Below are positions 25,726-32,509 of a stretch of DNA of 32,509 nucleotides, piece after piece (the stretch's first letter is position 1; each line of letters opens with the position of its first letter). The notes under the pieces were generated by a model. The model worked only from the letters and a program-made list of their open reading frames with translations, had not been told where the DNA came from and ran no database searches. The position numbers were made by a program, and so were the translations under genes. Origin of the DNA: Methylococcaceae bacterium (GTDB taxonomy: Bacteria > Pseudomonadota > Gammaproteobacteria > Methylococcales > Methylococcaceae); assembly GCA_028711365.1 (NCBI GenBank), contig JAQTSI010000013.1:1-32509 (forward strand). The letters are read 5' to 3'.

Positions 25726-26427
25726 TTAGAACCCAATCGTCAACGAAAAAACATAGCGATGCTTGAGCTCGGGGAGTCTCAGTCCGTCATAGCCGAGAGG
25801 GGAGTCGGCGGCATCGACATAGCGCAGATCCAGCGCCCCATATTTGAAAAACCAGCTCAGCCCGACATTCCAATACAGCCAATCATATTCGAGCATGGGG
25901 TTCGACTGGTTGTAACCCAGTCCTAAGGAAGCGCTCAGGTTCCTGCTCAAGGGATAGCGGCCTGAAATTTCGTAATTCGCGGTGCTTCCTCCCCGGTTGT
26001 AGGCGTCATCGGCAAGATCGACCCGGGCGCTGATGAGGTCGCCGTAATGCAGGGCGACGCTGTACTCGTTGTAATCCGATGGTTTGCCAAATAGCCTTCC
26101 ATCGTAGAGATAGCGCGCCACGGATGCCTCGATCCGCCAACGATCGGAAAGCGGATGGCAGTAGCCGAGGTAAGGGTAAAACTCGGTGTTCGACCGGTCG
26201 GAATATCCTCTGTCCTCGAAATCCACTCGCGAAATCCACATCCCACCGTAAAAACCCGAGCGGTGTTCATAATCGACGTTGACTCGAACGGTCGGGGTGT
26301 TGCCGCTTTTTGAATATCCTCGGTAAAAATAATTGCTTGACCCGATGACGAGCGCGCTGAAGTCTTCGGCCCGCAGCGATGGAGGGAGGCAGAGGACCGC
26401 CAGAAGACAGGCAGGAAAAACTCGCAT
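25726..26427 (-). CDS. TorF-like putative outer-membrane porin (Gcw_chp family)
   Basis: 233 aa with a signal peptide MRVFPACLLAVLCLPPSLRA before EDFSAL. SSNYFYRGYSKSGNTPTVRVNVDYEHRSGFYGGMWISRVDF is the hallmark of the TIGR02001/Gcw_chp (TorF) family. Alternating aromatic strands and a terminal Phe (SLTIGF) fit an outer-membrane beta-barrel. The substrate is unknown. The start has no clear Shine-Dalgarno. It is 160 nt downstream of ftsH on the same strand, behind the overlapping hairpins at 26482-26514. Confidence 0.85.
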   Translation of the reverse strand: MRVFPACLLAVLCLPPSLRAEDFSALVIGSSNYFYRGYSKSGNTPTVRVNVDYEHRSGFYGGMWISRVDFEDRGYSDRSNTEFYPYLGYCHPLSDRWRIEASVARYLYDGRLFGKPSDYNEYSVALHYGDLISARVDLADDAYNRGGSTANYEISGRYPLSRNLSASLGLGYNQSNPMLEYDWLYWNVGLSWFFKYGALDLRYVDAADSPLGYDGLRLPELKHRYVFSLTIGF

Positions 26428-26481
26428 GGGCGAAAATTGGTCGATGAACCTTTTGGCCGGGTTTGGGAATGAATGCCAGGA

Positions 26482-26514
26482 GCGCCTGCATCGTTTTCGC
26501 GGGCAGGCGCGAAA
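26482..26514. promoter_or_regulatory. Two mutually exclusive hairpins upstream of the porin gene
   Basis: GCGCCTGC (26482-26489) pairs with GCAGGCGC (26503-26510). TTTCGCG (26495-26501) pairs with CGCGAAA (26508-26514) and uses some of the same bases. The two structures cannot form together, which is attenuator-like geometry 55-85 nt upstream of the porin ATG. Confidence 0.35.
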
Positions 26515-26587
26515 TCAGGTCAAACGGGCTTCGAGACAAACGAAATCTATAGAGTCCCAACCAAAGTCCTCTGCCAGGGTGACCGAT

Positions 26588-28510
26588 CTAACCCGGATGA
26601 ATCAATTGCTTGATCTCTTCGCCGCTGATGACTTCTTTTTCCTGTAGCCTTCGGGCGATGGCATCCAGGGTGGAACGTTTTTGGTTGAGGATTTCCTCTG
26701 CCCGGCTTTGGCCTTCCTCGACCAGTTGCTTGACCTCGGCATCGATGATGCGGGCGGTGTCCTCGCTGAAATTGCGCTCTTCCGTGCCTTCCACCCCCAG
26801 GTAAGCCAGGCGTTGCCGTTTTCCATAGGCCAAAGGTCCCAGTTTCCTGCTCATGCCGAGTTGGCAGATCATGGCGCGGGCGATCTCTGAGGCCCGTTCC
26901 AGGTCGTTTTGGGCGCCGCTGGAGACCGAGCCGAGCACGATGTCCTCGGCGGTGCGTCCACCCAGCAGGATGGCGATCTGGTCCTTGAGTTCGGGTTCCG
27001 TCGACAGGAACTTCTCCTCAACCGGCAGTTGCAGGGTATAGCCCAAGGCCGCCGCGCCGCGGGGAATGATGGAGACTTTATGCACCGGCTCGCCGGTGGG
27101 TACGGTTTCGGCCACCAGAGCATGGCCGGCTTCATGATAGGCGACCCGGCGTTTCTCTTCCTCGTTCAATACCCGGCTCTTCTTTTCCGGGCCGGCCAGG
27201 ACGCGGTCGATGGCGGCTTCGAAATCCTGCATGCCGACGTTGTCCCGGTTTTCGCGCACGGCGATGATGGCCGCCTCATTGGCGACATTGGCCAGATCTG
27301 CGCCCACCAATCCCGGGGTCCGCTGGGCGATGATGCGTAGATTGATATCCGGGCCGAGCTTCATCGCTTTGGTATGCAGTTTGAGTATCTCGACGCGGTC
27401 GTCCAGGCCGGGTTTATCCACCACGATCTGACGGTCGAAGCGGCCCGAGCGCAGCAGGGCCTTGTCGAGGATTTCCGGACGGTTGGTCGCCGCCATCACC
27501 ACCACGCCCACGGAAGGATCGAAGCCGTCCATCTCGGTCAGCAATTGGTTCAGGGTCTGTTCGCGTTCATCATGCCCGCCCATGACCACCGGGCCGCCAC
27601 GGGAACGGCCGATGGCGTCGAGTTCGTCGATGAAGATGATGCAAGGCGCCTTCTGCCGGGCTTGTTCGAATAAGTCGCGAACTCGCGAAGCGCCCAGCCC
27701 GACGAACATCTCGATGAATTCCGAACCACTGATATTGAAGAAAGGCACACCGGCTTCGCCGGACACCGCCCGCGCCAGCAAGGTCTTGCCGGTGCCGGGC
27801 AGTCCGACCAGTAACACCCCCTTGGGCATGCGTCCTCCCAACCGCTGAATGCGGGTCGGGTCTTGCAGGAATTCGATGGTTTCCTTCAACTCCTGTTTGG
27901 CATCCTCGGCACCGGCGACATCGTTGAAGGTCACCTTGGGGAGCGAATCGGCATGGATGCGCACCCGATTCTTGCCTAGGCTGAGGACTCCGCCGCCGCC
28001 GGTGAAACGTCTGGCCAGCCATCCCCAAAGCAGGAACATCAGGCCCAAGGGCAACAGCCAGTTGAAGATGAAATTGCCTAGCCAGTTGCTGCCGTAACGA
28101 ACGGTGTACTTGACGCCGTTTTTTTCCAGGTTTTCCGCCAAGGGCTGGTTGCCCAAGGGAACGGTGATGAAAGGTTCGCCCTCCTTGCCGGGAGATTCCG
28201 GCTTGAGCAATCCGGAAATGGCCTGTTCGGTGATCACTGCCTGGTCGATCTTTTGTTCCCTCACCAGCTTGAGAAACTCGCTGTAAGGAATTTCATGCTG
28301 ACGCACCTCGCTGACTCCCTGCCAGAGATAAATCGTAACCAGCAGGAGCAGGAAATAAGCCAAAAACTTGCGATTGTTGCCTGTTCCGTTGCTTCTTGGC
28401 GGGTTGACCTCCAGATCGGGCTGCTCCGCAATACCCATGCTTTTGGCCAGTTTACGCCAGGCTTCAACCACAGCCCCACGTATCGAGTCGAAAACGGATG
28501 CTTTACTCAT
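26588..28510 (-). CDS. ftsH: ATP-dependent zinc metalloprotease FtsH
   Basis: Membrane AAA+ protease of 640 aa, acting on membrane and regulatory proteins. ATG 28510 has GGGAGAG 5 nt upstream. Transmembrane segments are at about 49-64 and 147-163 around a small periplasmic domain. Walker A is GLPGTGKT (236-243), with Leu instead of the usual Pro (GPPGTGKT). Walker B is [11 protein letters not shown] (291-301), the pore loop MFVG is at 268-271, and the zinc motif is H459-E-A-G-H463, with the third ligand in QNDLERA. It is not beside rlmE/folP, so it may be a second FtsH paralogue. The C-terminus is complete. Confidence 0.95.
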   Translation of the reverse strand: MSKASVFDSIRGAVVEAWRKLAKSMGIAEQPDLEVNPPRSNGTGNNRKFLAYFLLLLVTIYLWQGVSEVRQHEIPYSEFLKLVREQKIDQAVITEQAISGLLKPESPGKEGEPFITVPLGNQPLAENLEKNGVKYTVRYGSNWLGNFIFNWLLPLGLMFLLWGWLARRFTGGGGVLSLGKNRVRIHADSLPKVTFNDVAGAEDAKQELKETIEFLQDPTRIQRLGGRMPKGVLLVGLPGTGKTLLARAVSGEAGVPFFNISGSEFIEMFVGLGASRVRDLFEQARQKAPCIIFIDELDAIGRSRGGPVVMGGHDEREQTLNQLLTEMDGFDPSVGVVVMAATNRPEILDKALLRSGRFDRQIVVDKPGLDDRVEILKLHTKAMKLGPDINLRIIAQRTPGLVGADLANVANEAAIIAVRENRDNVGMQDFEAAIDRVLAGPEKKSRVLNEEEKRRVAYHEAGHALVAETVPTGEPVHKVSIIPRGAAALGYTLQLPVEEKFLSTEPELKDQIAILLGGRTAEDIVLGSVSSGAQNDLERASEIARAMICQLGMSRKLGPLAYGKRQRLAYLGVEGTEERNFSEDTARIIDAEVKQLVEEGQSRAEEILNQKRSTLDAIARRLQEKEVISGEEIKQLIHPG

Positions 28511-28587
28511 GAATTCTCTCCCGCGAAGTTGATTTTGGCTCAAGCCCTTAGCTTGAGATGGCTCGCCCGGTTTACTTGAAACTTAAG

Positions 28588-28615
28588 AATGGCAACGGAA
28601 CCCAAGCGAGTCAAG
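28588..28615 (-). promoter_or_regulatory. Candidate heat-shock or sigma-70 promoter for ftsH
   Basis: On the minus strand CTTGACT (28615 downward) is followed after about 15-17 bases by GCCATTC (around 28590). This partly fits both sigma-32 (CTTGAA, CCCCAT) and sigma-70 (TTGACT, weak -10). ftsH is under heat-shock control in other proteobacteria. Confidence 0.28.
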
Positions 28616-28976
28616 TTTCCCTCGCGAACATGACGGCCATAGCCGAATGCTTTTTTTCTCTTTCCCGCTGCATGAGAATATCGTCAAATGACTATCGCCA
28701 TTCCGTGGCCGAACGCCTCACGCCGGAATTCGAGCATGACGAACGACGAGGAAGTGAGGGCAGTTTAAACGCTCGTATCTTCTTTCCACCCAGCTTAAAA
28801 ATTGGGAAGGCGGATTCATCACCGATATTCAGCACAGCCTGCGATATCCTGCCCATGCACTATGATGAAACCCGGCAGGCAAAGGTGGCACCTGAAGCGC
28901 GAGAGCGCGGCGCAAGAACTGAAATATCCGCAACCGTGCCGGTGGCACGCCGTTATCACCATGACGAGGGAATCCC
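28616..28976. other. Divergent intergenic region between ftsH and the AttH-like gene
   Basis: No credible gene is seen; frames open here (one plus-strand frame of 200 codons from 28558, one minus-strand) have no homology I recognise. GAGGGAATCCC at its right end is the ribosome site for the ATG at 28977. Confidence 0.4.
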
Positions 28977-30100
28977 ATGTTTACCCTTATTGACCGCGCG
29001 CGCTTCCTGGCGGCCTTGCTTGGCTGCGGCAGGCAAGCAAGGCCGGGCGAAGGCGTGGTGGCGGTATTGCGCGACCCGACTACGCCAACTTCGAGCGGGC
29101 TTATGCGCCCAGGCCGTTCGCTTTTCCTGCCGACCACGGTCCGCACCCGGACTTCCGTGACGAATGGTGGTATGTCACCGGCAATCTCGACAGCCCGCAG
29201 GGCCGCCGCTTCGGCTTCCAGATCACGTTCTTTCGTTATGGGTTCAGGCGCAGCCTGTTTTCCCGCTGGGGTGGCCTGGATGCCAGCATGGCGCATTTCG
29301 CCCTCACCGACGCGACCGGCCGGCGCTACTTGTCCTTCCAGCGCCTCTCGCTCGCGGCCATGGGTTGGGCAGGCGCGCAAGCCGAGCCGTTCAAGGTGTG
29401 GCTGGGCGACTGGCGGCTGGAAGCCTCGCAGGGCGGCGGTTTCCCTTGGCGCTTGCAAGCGCGGCAAGGTGGGATCGTACTGTCCCTTGAACTCGACCCG
29501 CTCAAGCCGGCCGTGCTGAACGGCGAACAGGGCCTCAGCCGCAAGAGCCCAAAACCGGGCAATGCCTCCTACTACTACTCCATCACCCGCATGGCCGCGC
29601 AGGGGACGTTGGAGCTGTCCGGCCAGGAACTGCCGGTGCGGGGCCTGGCTTGGCTGGATCGCGAATGGAGCACCAGCATGTTGGCGGAGTATCAAATCGG
29701 CTGGGACTGGTTCGCGCTGCATCTCGACGACGGCTCGGATCTGATGTATTTACGCCTCCGCTACAAGGATGGCACGGACGATCCGGCCAATAGTTCGGGC
29801 ACTTGGGTCGATCCCTGTGGCGTGTCCAGTTGCCTGACCTGCGATGACATCGCCGTCGAGGCGCTGGATTTTTGGGAAAGTCCGACCGGCGGGCGCTATC
29901 CGGCTCGCTGGCGGTTGAAGGCAGGCCAGCGGGTGCTTGAAATTCGTCCCCTGTTGGCCGACCAGGAATTTCGCCATTACGCCCGCTACTGGGAAGGCGC
30001 AGTGGACGTCCTCGACGCCCGAACCGGCGCGCCCGCCGGGCGGGGCTATGTGGAATTGACCGGCTATGCGCCGGGGCGGGCAGCAAGGAGCGCCGGCTGA
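28977..30100 (+). pseudogene. AttH/CrtC-like (lipocalin-like, hydroxyneurosporene synthase family) lipoprotein, frameshifted
   Basis: ATG 28977, with a strong GAGGG ribosome site, starts MFTLIDRARFLAALLGC, a lipoprotein signal with C17, and continues to about LRDPT. The conserved body is in another frame, open from 28994 to the TGA at 30098: DYANFERAYAPRPFAFP, HPDFRDEWWYVTGNL, FGFQITFFRYGF, SYYYSITRMAAQGTL, WLDREWSTSMLAEYQIGWDWFALHLDDGSDLMYLRL. Joining the two needs a one-base deletion to be repaired near 29078-29081. No slippery heptamer is seen. AttH-like proteins are exported and usually encoded with a LolCDE/MacB-type ABC transporter, which here lies convergent 17 nt away. A sequencing error is an alternative to true inactivation. 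Confidence 0.82.
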
Positions 30101-30117
30101 GCGGTGGGGCCGGAATT

Positions 30118-31431
30118 TCAACGCCGCAAGGCCTCGGCGATGAATAGCCGACTGGCTTTGCGCGCCGGGAGATACGCTGCCGCCAGCGCCACGGCCAGGC
30201 AGCCGATATAAGCCAGCAGCGGAACCCGCCAATCCTGGAACACCAGGATTTCCAGTTTGATCAGGAAAGGAATCGTCGGCGGCTGATAGAGAATCTCGGC
30301 GGCATCGATCAACCACGCGCTCACTCCGCCGAGCACGATGCCGGTCCCTCCGCCGGCTAATCCCAAAATCAACCCCTCCAGCAGGAAGACCGTCGATACC
30401 CGCTTGCGCGAAGCACCCATGGCTCGCAGGGTGCCGATTTCCCGGGTGCGTTCCAGTACTCCCATCATGATCGTGTTGTAAATCATGAAAGCCAGAACCA
30501 CCGCCACGATGGCGAGGCTAAAGTAGAAAAACAGATCGATCATGCGTATTGCCTGCTGGTGAACGGGCAACAGTTCGATCCAGGTCTTCACCTCCAACTC
30601 CAGACCTTGCTGAGCGATGATCTCCTTCAACCGCGCCGCCACGGCAGGCACGTCCTCGACGCGGTTCAGCAGCATCACGATAGCGGTCACTTGGGTTCCC
30701 TGACCCGGAAACATCAGCCGCGAAGCATAGTCCAAGGGCAGGAAAATGAGCCGGTCGTCGAATGCTTTCAAGCCCCTGGGCACGGCGCGGCGAACGTAAA
30801 GCACGCCGATCCTGGGCGTCGCGCTGAGGGGCGAGGCGCAGAGCAATTCCAGCCGGGCCCTGGAACCGTCGGCTTGCCTTTGCAGATCCATGCCCAGAAT
30901 ACGCGCCAGTCCAACCCCCAGCGTTCCCGCCTTGGGTTCGGACGCATCGAGTTCCGGCTCGGTGGGAAAAAATACCCGGTTTACCGCCAGTTGCCGCATG
31001 TCGAACAATTGGTAAGGGTTCCACTCCTGTAGGCGGGCGAGGTCGGCCGGAACCCAGCCCTGAGCGATGAAAGGGGCGCTATTTTTGGACTCTGGGTTGC
31101 GGGCGATTCCGCTGAGTACCAGCATCCCCGTCACGAGGCTGGCTCGGGGTCCGATTTCAGGATCCTGGATGAGCCTCTGGCGTAGCGGCTCGTAATCCTC
31201 GATGGCGAAAGCCGCCGGATTTCCGGCTCCGGTTTCGTAAAAGCCGCGCTTGAAGATCTGCAGGTGGCCCACCATCATGGTGGCATGGGTTTCGCCCGAT
31301 AGGTGGATGAAGAGAATATAGCCGCCAAATAGCACCAGCCCGGCGCAGGCGAGTGCCATCGCCAGAAAGGTCGCCAGGGTGCGCTGCGGATGGCGGAAGA
31401 TGTTGCGGAAGGCCAGCTTCAGTTCCGTCAT
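30118..31431 (-). CDS. ABC transporter permease, FtsX/LolC/MacB type
   Basis: 437 aa. ATG 31431 overlaps the ATPase stop (ATGA), so the frame open further upstream is not used. The N-terminal cytosolic MTELKLAFRNIFRHPQRTLA is followed by TM1 (about 20-42), a large periplasmic domain (about 45-300), then three C-terminal helices (FFYFSLAIVAVVLAFMIYNTIMM; LEGLILGLAGGGTGIVLGG; VPLLAYIGCLAVALAAAYLPA). LERTREIGTLRAMGASRKRV is the FtsX-domain coupling loop. Such transporters act on envelope lipids, lipoproteins or peptides. The substrate is unknown, but pairing with AttH-like proteins is common. Confidence 0.92.
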   Translation of the reverse strand: MTELKLAFRNIFRHPQRTLATFLAMALACAGLVLFGGYILFIHLSGETHATMMVGHLQIFKRGFYETGAGNPAAFAIEDYEPLRQRLIQDPEIGPRASLVTGMLVLSGIARNPESKNSAPFIAQGWVPADLARLQEWNPYQLFDMRQLAVNRVFFPTEPELDASEPKAGTLGVGLARILGMDLQRQADGSRARLELLCASPLSATPRIGVLYVRRAVPRGLKAFDDRLIFLPLDYASRLMFPGQGTQVTAIVMLLNRVEDVPAVAARLKEIIAQQGLELEVKTWIELLPVHQQAIRMIDLFFYFSLAIVAVVLAFMIYNTIMMGVLERTREIGTLRAMGASRKRVSTVFLLEGLILGLAGGGTGIVLGGVSAWLIDAAEILYQPPTIPFLIKLEILVFQDWRVPLLAYIGCLAVALAAAYLPARKASRLFIAEALRR

Positions 31432-32129
31432 TCGAAAACCATCCGTCCATCGCGCAGCCGATAGCGATGAGTGGCATGGCAGGCGATCATGGGGTCGTGG
31501 GTCGCGATGATGAAGGTGGCGCCAAATCGTTCCACCATGCTGCGCATCAGCTCGACGATCCGCTCGCCGGTGTGAGAATCGAGGTTGGCCGTGGGCTCGT
31601 CCGCGACGATGAGATCGGGCTGGCTGACCAGGGCACGGGCGATGGCCACCCGCTGACACTGGCCTCCGGAAAGCTCGGCCGGACGCTGGTCGGCCATGTC
31701 GATCAAACCCACCGCTTCCAGGGCGGCTTCTGTTCGTCGGCGCAATTGCGCCTTCGCTTCGCCCTTGAGCCGTAGAGGATATTCCACGTTCTCATAAGCG
31801 TTGAGCATGGGGATGAGATTGAAATCTTGAAAAATGAAACCCAGCCGCTCGGCCCGGAAGCGGGATAAAGCTCGGTCGTTCATGGCGCTGGTATCCTTAC
31901 CGGCGATGATCACCCGGCCGCGGGTCGGATAATCGAGACATCCGATCAAATTGAGCAAGGTGCTTTTGCCACTGCCCGACAAGCCCTCGATGACCACGAA
32001 ACTCCCCTGCCGCACATCCAGGCTCACGCCACGCAAGGCCTGAACCCGCCGGCGACCGCAGACATAGTCCTTGTGCACCTCTTCGAGCTGGATCAGTTCT
32101 GGATCGATCGGTTTCTGGTGGGTCGACAT
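31428..32129 (-). CDS. ABC transporter ATP-binding protein, LolD/MacB type
   Basis: 233 aa cytosolic ATPase that powers the permease downstream. Walker A is GLSGSGKST (49-57), the Q-loop FIFQDFNLIPMLNAYENV, the signature LSGGQCQRVAIARAL, Walker B LIVADEPTANLD and the switch His ATHD. The pattern is that of the LolD/MacB subfamily. The ribosome site is weak. The 4-nt overlap with the permease shows an operon of two genes; no membrane-fusion protein or second permease is present. Confidence 0.94.
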   Translation of the reverse strand: MSTHQKPIDPELIQLEEVHKDYVCGRRRVQALRGVSLDVRQGSFVVIEGLSGSGKSTLLNLIGCLDYPTRGRVIIAGKDTSAMNDRALSRFRAERLGFIFQDFNLIPMLNAYENVEYPLRLKGEAKAQLRRRTEAALEAVGLIDMADQRPAELSGGQCQRVAIARALVSQPDLIVADEPTANLDSHTGERIVELMRSMVERFGATFIIATHDPMIACHATHRYRLRDGRMVFE

Positions 32130-32258
32130 GGCGGTCTGGCGGTGGCAAAAGTTTTTTGTACAGCATGCCGGGCGCTTATTGAAGCACGGATCGAACTTAA
32201 AATTCCGGCGTCCGAAGTCATTGTGAAAGCATGCTAGACTTTTTAGCCTAGCCCAATC

Positions 32259-32277
32259 CGATATACCGAGTATATCG
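32259..32277. promoter_or_regulatory. 19-bp perfect palindrome upstream of pcm
   Basis: CGATATAC-CGA-GTATATCG is an inverted repeat with 8-bp arms, 33 bases before the pcm start and 130 bases before the divergent ABC operon. It has the form of an operator for a dimeric repressor. No regulator is recognised here. Confidence 0.45.
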
Positions 32278-32310
32278 ATTTCCCGGTTTGATCGTGAAGC
32301 GAGGCATCCC

Positions 32311-32509
32311 GTGCAAAATCAGGCCCGTATGATCAGGGATATAGAAGCCAATGTGTTGATGACCCGACATCAACTCGGCAAAACCGCCCTGGACCCTCGC
32401 GTCATGGATGCGATGAGGCAAGTGCCGCGGGAGGAATTCGTGCCCCCCGAATCCAGGGGTGAGGCATTTCATGATGGGCCGGTTTACATCGGTTATGGCC
32501 AGACCATTT
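32311..32509 (+). CDS. pcm: Protein-L-isoaspartate O-methyltransferase, N-terminal part (partial)
   Basis: The frame is open to the window edge (66 codons seen). It would repair isoaspartyl residues by SAM-dependent methylation. DPRVMDAMRQVPREEFVPPE, then AFHDGPVYIGYGQTI, is the conserved N-terminal region of the Pcm family, just before the SQPY and SAM-binding motifs. A GTG start at 32311 has GAGG 6 nt upstream; ATG 32329 is an alternative. The C-terminal part lies outside the window. Confidence 0.9.
   Translation, partial: MQNQARMIRDIEANVLMTRHQLGKTALDPRVMDAMRQVPREEFVPPESRGEAFHDGPVYIGYGQTI

Noticed and set aside
28829-29722. 297-codon minus-strand ORF over the AttH-like gene, and a 200-codon plus-strand ORF from 28558
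   Set aside because: The conserved AttH-like domain lies in a different plus frame, and neither alternative shows a known motif or ribosome site.
30118-31659. Permease start upstream of 31431
   Set aside because: The extra 76 residues are an out-of-frame reading of the ATPase gene; ATG 31431 in the ATGA overlap is the normal coupled start.

Overview
The window reads as the chromosome of a GC-rich gammaproteobacterium. The PilE/PilY1/PilX/PilW/PilV/FimT set, HisC, DUF2288, a TorF-like porin and the sugar-phosphate genes fit, and a methanotroph of the Methylococcales is my best guess. That is inference from gene content only; no marker gene or rRNA is present. I saw no tRNA, rRNA, CRISPR array, phage or intact transposase.

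Layout. 1-127: 3' end of transketolase (+), ending in a terminator shared with the convergent pil genes. 210-8520: a minus-strand type IV minor-pilin operon transcribed fimT-pilV-pilW-pilX-pilY1-pilE. It is invaded by palindromic MITE-like repeats and a second inverted-repeat element directly upstream of the prepilin signals of pilE and pilW, without breaking either reading frame. 8521-9536: non-coding DNA with a 19-copy 21-bp tandem array. 9537-13070: gap-pyk-fbp operon (-). 13411-15759: Lon-like AAA protease (+), tail to tail with a beta-CASP metallo-hydrolase (15760-17175, -) and a lipoprotein alpha/beta hydrolase (17228-18235, -). 18292-19249: a SnoaL-like relic, a small membrane-anchored unknown and a DUF2288 protein. 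19747-20814: hisC (+). 20837-22639: cupredoxin fused to a glucose/sorbosone dehydrogenase (-).

22822-25459 is the most interesting part: an ECF sigma factor, a zinc-finger transmembrane anti-sigma factor and an S8 subtilase lipoprotein are joined by two 4-nt ATGA overlaps. The periplasmic end of the anti-sigma factor looks like the propeptide/inhibitor domain of a subtilase, and the peptidase carries a similar segment of its own. This suggests a signalling module in which the peptidase and the anti-sigma factor recognise each other through a propeptide-like fold. The peptidase also seems to lack the usual oxyanion-hole Asn.

25726-28510: TorF-like porin and an FtsH protease (-). 28977-30100: an AttH/CrtC-like lipoprotein gene with an apparent single-base frameshift (+), convergent with a LolCDE/MacB-type ABC transporter pair (30118-32129, -). 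The window ends in the 5' part of pcm (32311-32509, +), preceded by a 19-bp palindrome.
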